From NCBI GenBank assembly GCA_018242205.1, contig JAFECJ010000002.1:62001-126000 (forward strand): 64,000 nt of DNA. Reading direction: 5' to 3'. The translations under genes and the position numbers were made by a program. Source of the DNA: Pseudomonadota bacterium (GTDB lineage Bacteria > Pseudomonadota > Alphaproteobacteria > Rhizobiales > Xanthobacteraceae). The stretch's first letter is position 1, and every line of letters starts with the position of its first letter. Below the pieces are notes generated by a model. It was given only the letters and a program-made list of their open reading frames with translations. It did not search any database and was not told the DNA's origin. Shown one piece after another: positions 8,566 to 19,717 of the stretch.

Positions 8566-8988
8566 ATGCGCGTGATGGTGATGGTCAAGGCGACCAAGGA
8601 TTCCGAAGAAGGTGTCATGCCGGGCCCGGAACTGTTCGAGGCGATGGGCAAGTTCAACGAGGAACTTGTGAAGGCGGGCATCATGCTCAATGGCGATGGC
8701 CTCAAGCCGTCGTCGCAGGGCAAGCGCATCGCCTTTGACGGACCGAAGCGGACCGTCATCGACGGACCTTTCGCCGAGACGCGGGAACTCGTCGCCGGCT
8801 TCTGGGTCTGGGAGGTCAAGGACATGGCCGAGGCGATCGAATGGGCCAAACGCTGCCCCAATCCGATGCCTGGCCCGAGCGAGCTCGAAATCCGGCCGTT
8901 CTACGAAATGGCCGATTTCGCCGATGTTCTGACGCCGGAAATCGTCGAGCGTGACGGGCGGTTGCGCGACCAGCTTAAGGATCGCTGA
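8566..8988 (+). CDS. DGPF-domain (YciI/YCII-related) protein
   Basis: A 140-residue protein. It opens with MRVMVMVKATKDSE and contains the name-giving block V-I-D-G-P-F-A-E-T-R-E-L-V-A-G-F-W (residues about 64-80), followed by an AIEWAKRCP helix. The fold is a dimeric ferredoxin-like alpha/beta barrel; enzymatic activity of the class is mostly unknown. A strong ribosome site (GGAGAG) lies 7 nt before the ATG. It is followed 52 nt later by an ECF sigma factor with a C-terminal extension. The DGPF plus ECF42 pairing is a conserved gene neighbourhood, so this protein is most likely the main regulon member of that sigma factor. Confidence 0.88.
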   Translation: MRVMVMVKATKDSEEGVMPGPELFEAMGKFNEELVKAGIMLNGDGLKPSSQGKRIAFDGPKRTVIDGPFAETRELVAGFWVWEVKDMAEAIEWAKRCPNPMPGPSELEIRPFYEMADFADVLTPEIVERDGRLRDQLKDR

Positions 8989-9040
8989 CGCGGCCCTCAG
9001 TCGCTTGCCACGCACCCCGCTTGTCACCTAAGCGAGGGGC

Positions 9041-10324
9041 GTGGCCGGCACCGATATCCATCGCAGCGTCGAGACCGTCTTCCGCATCGAGCAGGCGCGG
9101 CTGATCGCCGGCCTGACCCGCATGGTGCGCGACGTCGGTCTCGCCGAGGAACTGGCGCAGGACGCGCTGGTGACCGCTTTGTCGGAATGGCCGCGGACCG
9201 GCGTGCCGGACAACCCCGGCGCCTGGCTCATGACGACGGCCAAGCGCCGCGCCATCGATCGCCTGCGCCGCGCCCACATGCAGGAGCGCAAGCACGCCGA
9301 GATCGGCCGCGACCTCGACGAAGCGCGCGACGACGACGTCGCGCGGATCGACGCTGCGCTCGATGACGACATCGGCGACGACCTGCTCAACCTTATTTTC
9401 ATCGCCTGCCATCCGGTGCTGTCGCCGGACGCGCGAGTGACGCTGACACTGCGTCTGATCGCTGGCCTGTCGACCGAGGAGATCGCGCGCGCCTTCCTTG
9501 CCACCGAGCCGACCATCGCCCAGCGCATTAGCCGGGCCAAGAAGACGCTGCACGATAGTGCTGCCGCTTACGAAGCCCCGCGCGGCGAAGAGCGCGACCG
9601 GCGGCTCGCCTCCGTCCTCGAGGTCATCTACCTGATCTTCAACGAAGGCTATGCCGCGACCGCCGGCGACGACCTGATCCGCGCCGATCTGTGCGGCGAG
9701 GCGCAGCGGCTTGGCCGCATCCTCACGGGCATCGCGCCCAATGAGCCCGAAGCCTTCGGGCTCCTGGCGCTCATGGAGATTCAGGCCTCGCGGCTGAAGG
9801 CCCGCGTCGGCCCGGATGGCGAGGCGATCATGCTGCCGGAGCAGAACCGGGCGCTCTGGGACCATCTCCTGATCCACCACGGTCTTGAGACGCTGGCGCG
9901 CGCCGAGGCGCTGGGCGGCGCCGATGGAGCCTATGCGCTACAGGCTGCGATCGCCGCCTGCCACGGCCGGGCGCGCACTGCCGCCGACACCGATTGGCCC
10001 CGGATCGCCGCGCTCTACGACCGGCTGCGCGCGGTCACGCCGTCTCCGGTTGTCGATCTCAATCGCGCAGTCGCCCACAGCATGGCTTTCGGGCCGGAGG
10101 CTGGGCTCGAATTGCTGCAGCCGCTCGAAGCGCAGGCGATTATGCGCGATTACCTGCCGCTGCCGGCCGCCAAAGGCGACTTCCTCTACCGCGCCGGCCG
10201 TTATCCTCAGGCGCGCGCCGCTTTCGAGGCCGCGGCCAGCCTGTCGCGCAATGCAGCGGAGCGGAATTTCCTTCTGAAGCGAGCCGCGGCCTGCGGTCCG
10301 GCGCGTCCCGTGACCCGGGAATAA
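9041..10324 (+). CDS. ECF-family RNA polymerase sigma factor, ECF42 type with long C-terminal extension
   Basis: A 427-residue sigma factor starting at GTG 9041. Region 2 is at residues about 10-80 (LAEELAQDALVTALSEWP, NPGAWLMTTAKRRAIDRLRR), region 4 at about 115-175 (LTLRLIAGLSTEEIARAFLATEPTIAQRISRAKKTL). Residues about 190-427 form a helical, TPR-like extension (DUF6596 type) with VIYLIFNEGYA, LCGEAQRLGRIL, EAFGLLALMEIQ, DHLLIHHG and VVDLNRAVA. ECF42 factors carry this extension in place of an anti-sigma partner; the extension is needed for activity. None of the neighbours resembles an anti-sigma factor, which fits. Input signal unknown. Confidence 0.9.
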   Translation: MAGTDIHRSVETVFRIEQARLIAGLTRMVRDVGLAEELAQDALVTALSEWPRTGVPDNPGAWLMTTAKRRAIDRLRRAHMQERKHAEIGRDLDEARDDDVARIDAALDDDIGDDLLNLIFIACHPVLSPDARVTLTLRLIAGLSTEEIARAFLATEPTIAQRISRAKKTLHDSAAAYEAPRGEERDRRLASVLEVIYLIFNEGYAATAGDDLIRADLCGEAQRLGRILTGIAPNEPEAFGLLALMEIQASRLKARVGPDGEAIMLPEQNRALWDHLLIHHGLETLARAEALGGADGAYALQAAIAACHGRARTAADTDWPRIAALYDRLRAVTPSPVVDLNRAVAHSMAFGPEAGLELLQPLEAQAIMRDYLPLPAAKGDFLYRAGRYPQARAAFEAAASLSRNAAERNFLLKRAAACGPARPVTRE

Positions 10325-10335
10325 AGCTGTGGCCC

Positions 10336-10387
10336 GGCTTGGGTTTTTCGCCCACGAAACCGCCCGAATCGTGTGAAAACCCAAGCC
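10336..10387. other. 12-bp inverted repeat between the ECF gene and lolC
   Basis: GGCTTGGGTTTT (10336-10347) and its exact complement AAAACCCAAGCC (10376-10387) are separated by 28 nt and fill most of the 82-nt gap before lolC. No T-run follows on the plus strand, so it is a poor terminator. It could be a folded lolC leader or a protein-binding dyad. Confidence 0.55.
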
Positions 10388-10406
10388 ACATGGGACCCAT
10401 ATTCCG

Positions 10407-11675
10407 ATGACCGAGCCCACCGGCACCCGGCCTTTCTCGCAGTTCGAATGGATGCTGTCGCTGCGTTATTTACGCGCGCGCCGCAAGGAAGGCTTCATTT
10501 CCGTCATCGCCGGGTTCTCCTTCCTCGGCATCATGCTCGGCGTCGCCACCCTGATCATCGTCATGGCGGTGATGAACGGCTTCCGCGCCGAACTGCTCGA
10601 CAAGATCCTCGGCCTCAACGGCCATCTCCTGATCCAGCCCTTGGAAAAGCCCCTGACCGACTGGGACGAGGTCGCCCAGCGCATTTCCAAGGTGAAGGGG
10701 GTGCGGCTCGCGGCGCCGATCGTCGAAGGCCAGGCCTTGGCCTCGTCGCCGTTCAATGCCGGCGGCGTCCTGGTCCGCGGCATCCGGTTGAAGGATCTCG
10801 AAGGCCTGCCGTCGGTCGTCAACAACATCAAGCAAGGCACGCTCGGCGGCTTTGACGACGGGCAGGGCGTTGCCATCGGCCGCCGCCTCGCCGATCAGCT
10901 CTCGCTGCGCGCCGGCGACAACATCACTTTGGTGTCGCCAAAAGGCGCGGTGACGCCGATGGGCACGACGCCGCGCATCAAGGTCTACAAGGTCGCGGCG
11001 GTGTTCGAGATCGGCATGTCCGAATATGACAGCGCCATGGTGTTCATGCCGCTCAAGGAGGCGCAGGCCTATTTCAACCGTGCCGGCGACGTCACCGCCA
11101 TCGAGGTCTATACCGACAACCCCGACAAGGTTCTGCAATACCGAAAAGAGGTGCAGGACGCGGCCAAGCGCCCGATCTTCGTCATCACCTGGCAGCAGCG
11201 CAACGCCACCTTCTTCAACGCGCTGCAGGTCGAGCGCAACGTCATGTTCCTGATTCTGACGCTGATCGTGCTGGTGGCGGCGCTCAACATCGTCTCCGGC
11301 CTGATCATGCTGGTGAAGGACAAGGGCCAGGACATCGCCATTCTGCGTACCATGGGCGCCAGCCAGGGCGCGGTGATGCGGGTGTTCCTGATCACCGGGG
11401 CCTCGATTGGCGTGGTCGGCACCTTGGTCGGATTCCTGCTCGGCATCGTCGTCTGCAAGAACATCGAGAGCATCCGCGAATTCTTGTCCTGGCTGACCAG
11501 CACCGAACTGTTCGACCCGACGCTCTACTTCCTGTCGAAGCTGCCGGCGCAGATGGATGTCGGCGAGACCGCCGCCGTGGTGCTGATGGCGCTGGTGCTG
11601 TCGCTTCTGGCGACGCTCTATCCGTCCTGGCGCGCCGCGCGCCTCGATCCGGTGGAGGCGCTGCGTTATGAGTGA
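10407..11675 (+). CDS. lolC: Lipoprotein-releasing ABC transporter permease LolC/LolE
   Basis: A 422-residue FtsX-type permease. There is a cytoplasmic N-terminus with [18 protein letters not shown], a first membrane helix (residues about 30-55, [23 protein letters not shown]), a large periplasmic domain (about 60-265), and three C-terminal helices within residues about 275-410. The closing [20 protein letters not shown] is the family signature. With LolD it extracts lipoproteins from the inner membrane and passes them to LolA. Alphaproteobacteria use a single LolC/E-type permease, probably as a homodimer; no second permease is present. Its end overlaps lolD by 8 nt. Confidence 0.95.
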   Translation: MTEPTGTRPFSQFEWMLSLRYLRARRKEGFISVIAGFSFLGIMLGVATLIIVMAVMNGFRAELLDKILGLNGHLLIQPLEKPLTDWDEVAQRISKVKGVRLAAPIVEGQALASSPFNAGGVLVRGIRLKDLEGLPSVVNNIKQGTLGGFDDGQGVAIGRRLADQLSLRAGDNITLVSPKGAVTPMGTTPRIKVYKVAAVFEIGMSEYDSAMVFMPLKEAQAYFNRAGDVTAIEVYTDNPDKVLQYRKEVQDAAKRPIFVITWQQRNATFFNALQVERNVMFLILTLIVLVAALNIVSGLIMLVKDKGQDIAILRTMGASQGAVMRVFLITGASIGVVGTLVGFLLGIVVCKNIESIREFLSWLTSTELFDPTLYFLSKLPAQMDVGETAAVVLMALVLSLLATLYPSWRAARLDPVEALRYE

Positions 11676-12405
11676 CGTGATGGTCGAGAGCGAGGAAGTG
11701 ACGATCGAGGCCGAGGCCCAACAGGACATTCCGATCCTGTACCTGCACCAGGTCGAGCGACATTACAGCCAGGGCGAAACCGTACTCGACATCCTGCGCG
11801 GCGCGGATCTTGCGCTATGGCCGGGCCAGTCGGTGGCGCTGGTGGCGCCGTCGGGCGCCGGCAAATCGACGCTGCTGCACATCGCCGGCCTGCTCGAGCA
11901 CCCCGATCATGGCGAGGTCTATATCGGCGGGCAGGGCACGGCAGGGCTTCCCGACGCCGACCGCACCCGCATCCGCCGCACCGAGATCGGCTTCGTCTAT
12001 CAGTCGCATCACCTGCTGCCGGAATTCACGGCGCTGGAAAACGTCATGCTGCCGCAGCTGATCCGCGGCCTCGGCCGCGCGGAGGCCAAGAAGCGGGCGC
12101 TCGAACTGCTCGACTACCTGGGCCTGAAAGCCCGCGTCAATCATCGGCCGGCAGAACTGTCCGGCGGCGAACAGCAGCGCGTCGCTATCGCCCGCGCCGT
12201 CGCCAATGCGCCGCGCATCCTGCTCGCCGACGAGCCGACCGGCAATCTCGACGTTCACACCGCCGAGCACGTCTTCGCCGCCTTTACGCAGCTCGTCCAT
12301 GCGTCCGGGCTCGCGACCATCATCGCCACGCACAACATGGAAATCGCCGCGCGCATGGACCGCCGCGTGACGATCCGCGATGGCTTGGTGGTGGAGCTGG
12401 ACTGA
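11668..12405 (+). CDS. lolD: Lipoprotein-releasing system ATP-binding protein LolD
   Basis: A 245-residue ABC ATPase. Walker A SGAGKST (about residues 61-67), Q-loop [17 protein letters not shown], signature [14 protein letters not shown], and Walker [13 protein letters not shown] are all intact, and ATHN gives the switch histidine. The N-terminus has an acidic extension of about 22 residues before the core ([11 protein letters not shown]). It powers the LolC permease encoded directly upstream with an 8-nt overlap, so the two are translationally coupled. It ends 15 nt from the convergent oxygenase gene. Confidence 0.96.
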   Translation: MSDVMVESEEVTIEAEAQQDIPILYLHQVERHYSQGETVLDILRGADLALWPGQSVALVAPSGAGKSTLLHIAGLLEHPDHGEVYIGGQGTAGLPDADRTRIRRTEIGFVYQSHHLLPEFTALENVMLPQLIRGLGRAEAKKRALELLDYLGLKARVNHRPAELSGGEQQRVAIARAVANAPRILLADEPTGNLDVHTAEHVFAAFTQLVHASGLATIIATHNMEIAARMDRRVTIRDGLVVELD

Positions 12406-12420
12406 CGCGCCTGCGCCGTC

Positions 12421-13062
12421 TCACACTGCCGCCGCTGCGCGGTGAATCCAGCAATTGATGGCGAAGCGCGAATCCTCGAACGCGCCGCTCGGGCAGGTCA
12501 CCGCCGTGACCTCGTGCGGATACCAGGACGGGAAATACACCAGCGTGTCGTTGTCCGGCGGCACGTCAGCGCTGCTGCCCGGTGCGCCGGAGGCTGCCAC
12601 CGAATAGAGCCGCAGCACGCCGCCGCTGAACGCCCGGGGCTCACGGTGGAAGTAATACACCGCGCTGATGGCACGGCTGCCGGACCGGCCGCGGCCGATC
12701 CTGGTGTCGATGTGGCGCGCGAAGAAGGCGCCGTCATTGTGGGCGACCAATTCGAGTTCGAATTTCGACGGCACGAAGGGTGGCGCGCCGAGCGCCGCCG
12801 TCATCGCCGGAAGGAGGCCGTTGAAGCGCTCGCGCAACTCGTCGCCAAGCCCAGGTAGATCGTAGAGGACTTCCGATCGCCGGCGCTCCGGCTTGACCCG
12901 GCCGCTGGTGCCGTAGGTCATCTTCGACGGCGCGAAGGCGCTGCGCTGTGCCTGCGCATAGGCGAGCAGGCGGGCGACCGCGGCAGTCCCCAGCCAATCG
13001 CGGACCACGCCATGAGGCGGCGGCCGGTCCAATGCCGCCAGCGGCGACGGGCGTGCTTCCAT
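12421..13062 (-). CDS. 2-oxoglutarate/Fe(II)-dependent oxygenase (prolyl 4-hydroxylase-like)
   Basis: A 213-residue protein with the double-stranded beta-helix metal triad: His117-x-Asp119 in FFARHIDT, distal His183 in WYPHEV, and Arg199 in DSRFAINCW to hold 2-oxoglutarate. The block between (AVYYFHREPRAFSGGVLRLY) is typical of P4Hc-like 2OG-FeII_Oxy_3 proteins. Substrate is unknown; candidates are a peptidyl residue or a small molecule. It is convergent with lolD and divergent from the microprotein at 13263, whose LexA operators lie about 150-185 bp upstream of this start. Whether the oxygenase is also SOS-controlled is open. Confidence 0.85.
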   Translation of the reverse strand: MEARPSPLAALDRPPPHGVVRDWLGTAAVARLLAYAQAQRSAFAPSKMTYGTSGRVKPERRRSEVLYDLPGLGDELRERFNGLLPAMTAALGAPPFVPSKFELELVAHNDGAFFARHIDTRIGRGRSGSRAISAVYYFHREPRAFSGGVLRLYSVAASGAPGSSADVPPDNDTLVYFPSWYPHEVTAVTCPSGAFEDSRFAINCWIHRAAAAV

Positions 13063-13205
13063 TGGCGAATTCTACCTGCGGCTGTGGGCGGCGAGAAGGA
13101 GCAGGAACAGGAGACCGCAACGCCAGGCGAGTCCCGCGACCCGCAGGCCGAAGACGGGGATTTAACAGCGTGGCGGCAATGGCTTACGGGAGGCAGAGAT
13201 TCAGT

Positions 13206-13235
13206 TTGACAAAAGAACAGATCGCGAACTATGTT
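13206..13235 (+). promoter_or_regulatory. Sigma70-type promoter of the SOS microprotein
   Basis: A consensus -35 TTGACA (13206-13211), then 17 nt, then CTATGT (13229-13234); shifting by one gives TATGTT with 18 nt. Transcription would start near 13241 and give a leader of about 20 nt. Both LexA boxes overlap this promoter and start region, as expected for tight repression. Confidence 0.75.
13215..13229. promoter_or_regulatory. LexA box 1 (GAAC-N7-GAAC)
   Basis: GAAC at 13215-13218 and GAAC at 13226-13229 with exactly seven bases between, i.e. the alphaproteobacterial LexA operator GTTC-N7-GTTC read on the minus strand. It lies in the -35/-10 spacer of the microprotein promoter. Confidence 0.85.
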
Positions 13236-13247
13236 CTCTCTACGTTC
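13233..13247. promoter_or_regulatory. LexA box 2 (GTTC-N7-GTTC)
   Basis: GTTC at 13233-13236 and GTTC at 13244-13247 with exactly seven bases between. It overlaps the -10 end and the predicted transcription start and stands 3 nt from box 1 in the opposite orientation. Two perfect boxes at one promoter suggest very tight SOS repression. Confidence 0.85.
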
Positions 13248-13262
13248 TTGTTGGAGGGTGTC

Positions 13263-13361
13263 ATGATCAAGATCGTCGTTCAGGAAGCCGCCACGCTCGC
13301 CGCCCTGTCGCTGTTCGTCGGCATGGTCGCCATCTGGTCGCAAGTGATTGGAAGCCTGTGA
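13263..13361 (+). CDS. SOS-controlled 32-residue membrane microprotein (SidA-like in size and control)
   Basis: The ORF runs ATG 13263 to TGA 13361, 32 codons. A very good ribosome site (GGAGGG, 13253-13258) lies 4 nt upstream. The product has a short amphipathic start (MIKIVVQEAA) and one hydrophobic helix, residues about 11-30, with one Trp (Trp25) and a near-neutral tail; it is predicted to be a single-pass inner-membrane peptide. Its promoter is overlapped by two LexA boxes. In Caulobacter, SidA is a 29-residue, LexA-controlled inner-membrane peptide that blocks division through FtsW/FtsN; this one matches in size, topology and control, but I cannot claim homology. It is easily missed because it is far below usual gene-length limits. 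Confidence 0.8.
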   Translation: MIKIVVQEAATLAALSLFVGMVAIWSQVIGSL

Positions 13362-13368
13362 TTGGCAA

Positions 13369-13384
13369 CCTCCGATGACGGAGG
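13369..13384 (+). terminator. Small hairpin after the microprotein
   Basis: CCTCCG (13369-13374), 4-nt loop, CGGAGG (13379-13384), 8 nt after the stop codon. There is no T-run, so it may be an mRNA 3-prime stem rather than a true intrinsic terminator. Confidence 0.4.
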
Positions 13385-13800
13385 CGTCAGGTCCTGCCGC
13401 TCGCCGCTTCCGTTCCGATCGCGTCTCTGCGTTCTGGTCTGCCAACTGCCGTTTGCGTTGCTTTTTCTGCCTGTGTGTAGCGTAGCCCGCGTCTAGTCAT
13501 GTCCGGCCGGCGTTCCCCGACGCCTCCGCCGGCATGACGGGTCGGCTTCCGAATATCGGTCTGGGGATCGGACCGCTCTTCGGAACCGGCTGACGCCGGC
13601 GGGCGGACGTCAAGGATCGTCAAGGGGCGGATGCCCGATCCGGCCTGATCCGGTATCCGGGCGCGGCTGTGTAAAAGCCGCATAGCCGGTGCGCTGGCCG
13701 CCGCGAGGGTGGACGCGGGCGCCTCGTCTCCGCACTGTGGAGGCGAACAGAGAATCGCCTCGCCACCGCGAAGCGCCGTTTCAAGCCCGCGAACCTCACC
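13385..13800. other. Untranslated gap upstream of dnaE
   Basis: About 415 bases with no convincing gene on either strand; open frames here lack ribosome sites and have arginine/alanine-rich shadow composition. It holds a short hairpin (GCGGCT/AGCCGC near 13664-13682) and presumably the dnaE promoter, which I could not pinpoint. Confidence 0.5.
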
Positions 13801-17268
<3,468 letters not shown>

Positions 17269-17286
17269 GCGGGCGTTCTCTGTCTG

Positions 17287-17420
17287 CACCATCCCCTAGA
17301 GGGGGAGGGTCGCGAGCGAGGCGAGCGGGGTGGGGTGAAGCGACGCCCGCCGAAGATCACCCCACCCCGATTGCTTTCGCTGCGCTCAAGCAATCGACCC
17401 TCCCCCTCCAGGGGAGGGTG
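17287..17420. repeat. 134-bp nested palindromic element (MITE/REP-like)
   Basis: Terminal inverted repeats of 26 nt at 17287-17312 and 17395-17420 match at 24 of 26 positions. Inside lies a perfect 13-bp inverted repeat (17326-17338 and 17357-17369) and an 8-bp stem (GATTGCTT/AAGCAATC, 17369-17395). CCCTCCCC-rich elements of this design are frequent in intergenic DNA of Rhizobiales. It fills the gap between dnaE and the rpsB promoter and may insulate the two transcripts. It has no coding capacity. Confidence 0.8.
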
Positions 17421-17436
17421 AAGAGGCCCCCCGACC

Positions 17437-17465
17437 TTGCTTCCCGCGATTCCGACCTATATAAG
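17437..17465 (+). promoter_or_regulatory. Promoter of rpsB-tsf
   Basis: TTGCTT (17437-17442), 17-nt spacer, TATAAG (17460-17465), just downstream of the palindromic element. It predicts a leader of about 140 nt before rpsB. Confidence 0.65.
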
Positions 17466-17471
17466 CCCGGC

Positions 17472-17610
17472 ACATCACTCACGCGGAGAGTTGGCCTCTC
17501 GCCCCGACAATGGGCGAAGAAGCCGTCCGGTGGCCCCGAAAATCCTTTGAAAATCAAAGGCTAAACCAGGGCTCACACACCCTCCGCGGCGGATCAACCG
17601 GAGAATATCG
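17472..17610 (+). other. rpsB 5-prime leader with hairpins
   Basis: The predicted untranslated leader contains TCGCCC/GGGCGA (within about 17500-17520) and a perfect 7-bp hairpin CCTTTGA-AAA-TCAAAGG (17544-17560), then the ribosome site CCGGAGAA before ATG 17611. S2 represses its own operon through the mRNA leader in enterobacteria; a similar role here is an inference. Confidence 0.45.
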
Positions 17611-18615
17611 ATGGCTCTTCCTGACTTCTCGATGCGTCAGCTGCTCGAGGCTGGCGTTCATTTCGGCCACCAGGCCCACCGTTGGAACCCGAAGATGGGG
17701 CAATACATCTTCGGCACCCGCAACAACATTCACATCGTCGATCTGGCCCAGTCCGTGCCGATGCTGCACGCCGCGCTGCAGGCGGTGTCCGACACCGTCG
17801 CCAAGGGCGGCCGCATCCTGTTCGTCGGCACCAAGCGCCAGGCGCAGGACGCCATCGCCGACGCCGCCAAGCGTTCGGCGCAGTACTACGTCAATTCGCG
17901 CTGGCTCGGCGGCACGCTGACCAACTGGAAGACGATCTCGGGTTCGATCTCGCGCCTGCGCAAGCTGGAAGAGATCCTGAACTCGGCGGAAGCCGGCAGC
18001 TACACCAAGAAGGAACGCCTGACGATGCAGCGCGAGCGCGACAAGCTCGATCGCTCGCTCGGCGGCATCAAGGACATGGGCGGCGTGCCGGACCTTCTGT
18101 TCGTCATCGACACCAACAAGGAAGACATCGCGATCAAGGAAGCGCGCCGGCTCAACATCCCGGTCGCCGCGATCGTCGACACCAACTGCGATCCGGCCGG
18201 CATCACCTATGTCGTTCCGGGCAACGATGACGCCAGCCGCGCCGTGTCGCTGTATTGCGACCTGATCGCCAAGGCGGCGATCGACGGCATCGCGCGCGCC
18301 CAGGGCGAACGCGGCGTCGACATGGGCGCTGCCGAGAAGCCGATTGCGGAAGTCGTCCCGACCGCGCCGGCCGGTGGCGATCTCGGCTTCGAGCCGCTGC
18401 CGGGTCCGCGCGGCGTCGCCGACGACCTCAAGAAGCTGCCCGGCGTGTCGGGCGCGATCGAAAAGCAGCTCAACGACCTCGGCATCTTCCACTATTCGCA
18501 GATCGCCGAACTGTCGCCGACCGCCGCGCATAATGTCGGCGAAGAAGTCGGTCTGCCGGGCCGCGTCGATGGCTGGATCGCCAAGGCCAAGTCGATGCTG
18601 GCGGAAGCCGAGTAA
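17611..18615 (+). CDS. rpsB: 30S ribosomal protein S2, with C-terminal extension
   Basis: A 334-residue S2 protein. The first 240 residues or so are canonical: [79 protein letters not shown]-like block. Residues about 255-334 form an extension absent from E. coli S2 (241 aa). It has a linker rich in Pro/Gly (FEPLPGPRG) and a helical segment ([20 protein letters not shown], then [13 protein letters not shown]) reminiscent of helix-hairpin-helix DNA/RNA-binding modules. Such extensions are known for Rhizobiales S2 proteins. It is co-transcribed with tsf. Confidence 0.97.
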   Translation: MALPDFSMRQLLEAGVHFGHQAHRWNPKMGQYIFGTRNNIHIVDLAQSVPMLHAALQAVSDTVAKGGRILFVGTKRQAQDAIADAAKRSAQYYVNSRWLGGTLTNWKTISGSISRLRKLEEILNSAEAGSYTKKERLTMQRERDKLDRSLGGIKDMGGVPDLLFVIDTNKEDIAIKEARRLNIPVAAIVDTNCDPAGITYVVPGNDDASRAVSLYCDLIAKAAIDGIARAQGERGVDMGAAEKPIAEVVPTAPAGGDLGFEPLPGPRGVADDLKKLPGVSGAIEKQLNDLGIFHYSQIAELSPTAAHNVGEEVGLPGRVDGWIAKAKSMLAEAE

Positions 18616-18681
18616 GACACCGAACAGGGCCGGCGCCCCCACCGGACGCCGGTCTCTCGCTGGACGAATTGGATGACGTCA

Positions 18682-18704
18682 CCGGCCAAGGTTCGCTTTG
18701 CCGG
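18682..18704 (+). other. Hairpin in the rpsB-tsf gap
   Basis: CCGGCCAA and TTGCCGG can pair around an 8-nt loop (18682-18704) about 25 nt before the tsf start. The rpsB-tsf gap of many bacteria holds a partial terminator or processing site; no long T-run follows here, so read-through into tsf is expected. Confidence 0.4.
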
Positions 18705-18729
18705 CTTTGACGGTTGAAGGAACGGATTG

Positions 18730-19659
18730 ATGGCAAATATCTCAGCAGCGATGGTCAAGGAACTCCGTGATTCGACGGGCGCCGGCATGATGGATTGCAA
18801 GGCCGCGCTCTCGGAAACGAATGGTGACATGGAGCAGGCGCAGGACTGGCTGCGCAAGAAAGGCCTGTCGAAGGCCGCCAAGAAGGCCGGCCGTGTCGCC
18901 GCCGAAGGTCTGATCGGTCTCGCGGTCCGCGGCACCAAGGGCGTCGTCGTCGAGGTCAACTCGGAAACCGACTTCGTCGCGCGCAATGACCTGTTCCAGG
19001 GCCTCGTTATGATGTCGGTCGAAGCCGCGTTCGATGTCGGCACCGATGTCGAAAAGATCCTGGCGTCGAAGGCCGGCTCGATGACCATCCAGGACGCCTT
19101 CAGCAACACCATCGCCAAGATCGGCGAGAACATGACCTTGCGCCGCGCCGCCTCGCTCGAAGTGTCGAAGGGCGCCATCGGCTCGTACGTGCACACCTCG
19201 GTGTCGGAAGGCCTCGGCAAGATCGGCGTCATCGTCGCTCTGGAGTCGACCGGCAAGACCGATGAGCTTCTGGCGCTCGGCCGCCAGCTCGCCATGCATG
19301 TCGCCTCGTCGAACCCGATCGCGCTCGACGCCTCGGGCGTGTCGCCCGACATCATCAAGCGCGAGAAGGACGTGCTGGCCGACAAATTCCGTCAGCAGGG
19401 CAAGCCGGAGAACATGATCGAGAAGATCGTCGAGAACGGCCTGAAGACCTTCTACAAGGAACAGACCTTCCTCGAGCAGCCCTTCATCTTCGACGACTCG
19501 GGCAAGAAGAGCGTCGCCCAGGCGGTGAAGGAAGCCGAAGGCAAGGTCGGCGGTCCGATCAAGATCACCGGTTTCGTGCGTTACGCGCTCGGCGAGGGCA
19601 TCGAGAAACAAGAGTCCGATTTCGCCGCCGAAGTGGCGGCGGCCGCGGGCACCAACTGA
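18730..19659 (+). CDS. tsf: Translation elongation factor Ts
   Basis: A 309-residue guanine-nucleotide exchange factor for EF-Tu. Start chosen at ATG 18730 ([14 protein letters not shown]), with GAAGGAACGG as ribosome site; a TTG three bases earlier is less likely. N-terminal UBA-like domain with [12 protein letters not shown] (contacts EF-Tu), the core motif [10 protein letters not shown], and a coiled-coil/dimer part ([21 protein letters not shown]) are all present. It follows rpsB by 114 nt and precedes pyrH, the usual order. Confidence 0.97.
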   Translation: MANISAAMVKELRDSTGAGMMDCKAALSETNGDMEQAQDWLRKKGLSKAAKKAGRVAAEGLIGLAVRGTKGVVVEVNSETDFVARNDLFQGLVMMSVEAAFDVGTDVEKILASKAGSMTIQDAFSNTIAKIGENMTLRRAASLEVSKGAIGSYVHTSVSEGLGKIGVIVALESTGKTDELLALGRQLAMHVASSNPIALDASGVSPDIIKREKDVLADKFRQQGKPENMIEKIVENGLKTFYKEQTFLEQPFIFDDSGKKSVAQAVKEAEGKVGGPIKITGFVRYALGEGIEKQESDFAAEVAAAAGTN

Positions 19660-19717
19660 TGAAATGGGGCGGCGGTGCTTAGTCACCGCCGCTTCCGCAA
19701 GAAGAGGGCTGCGGCCG

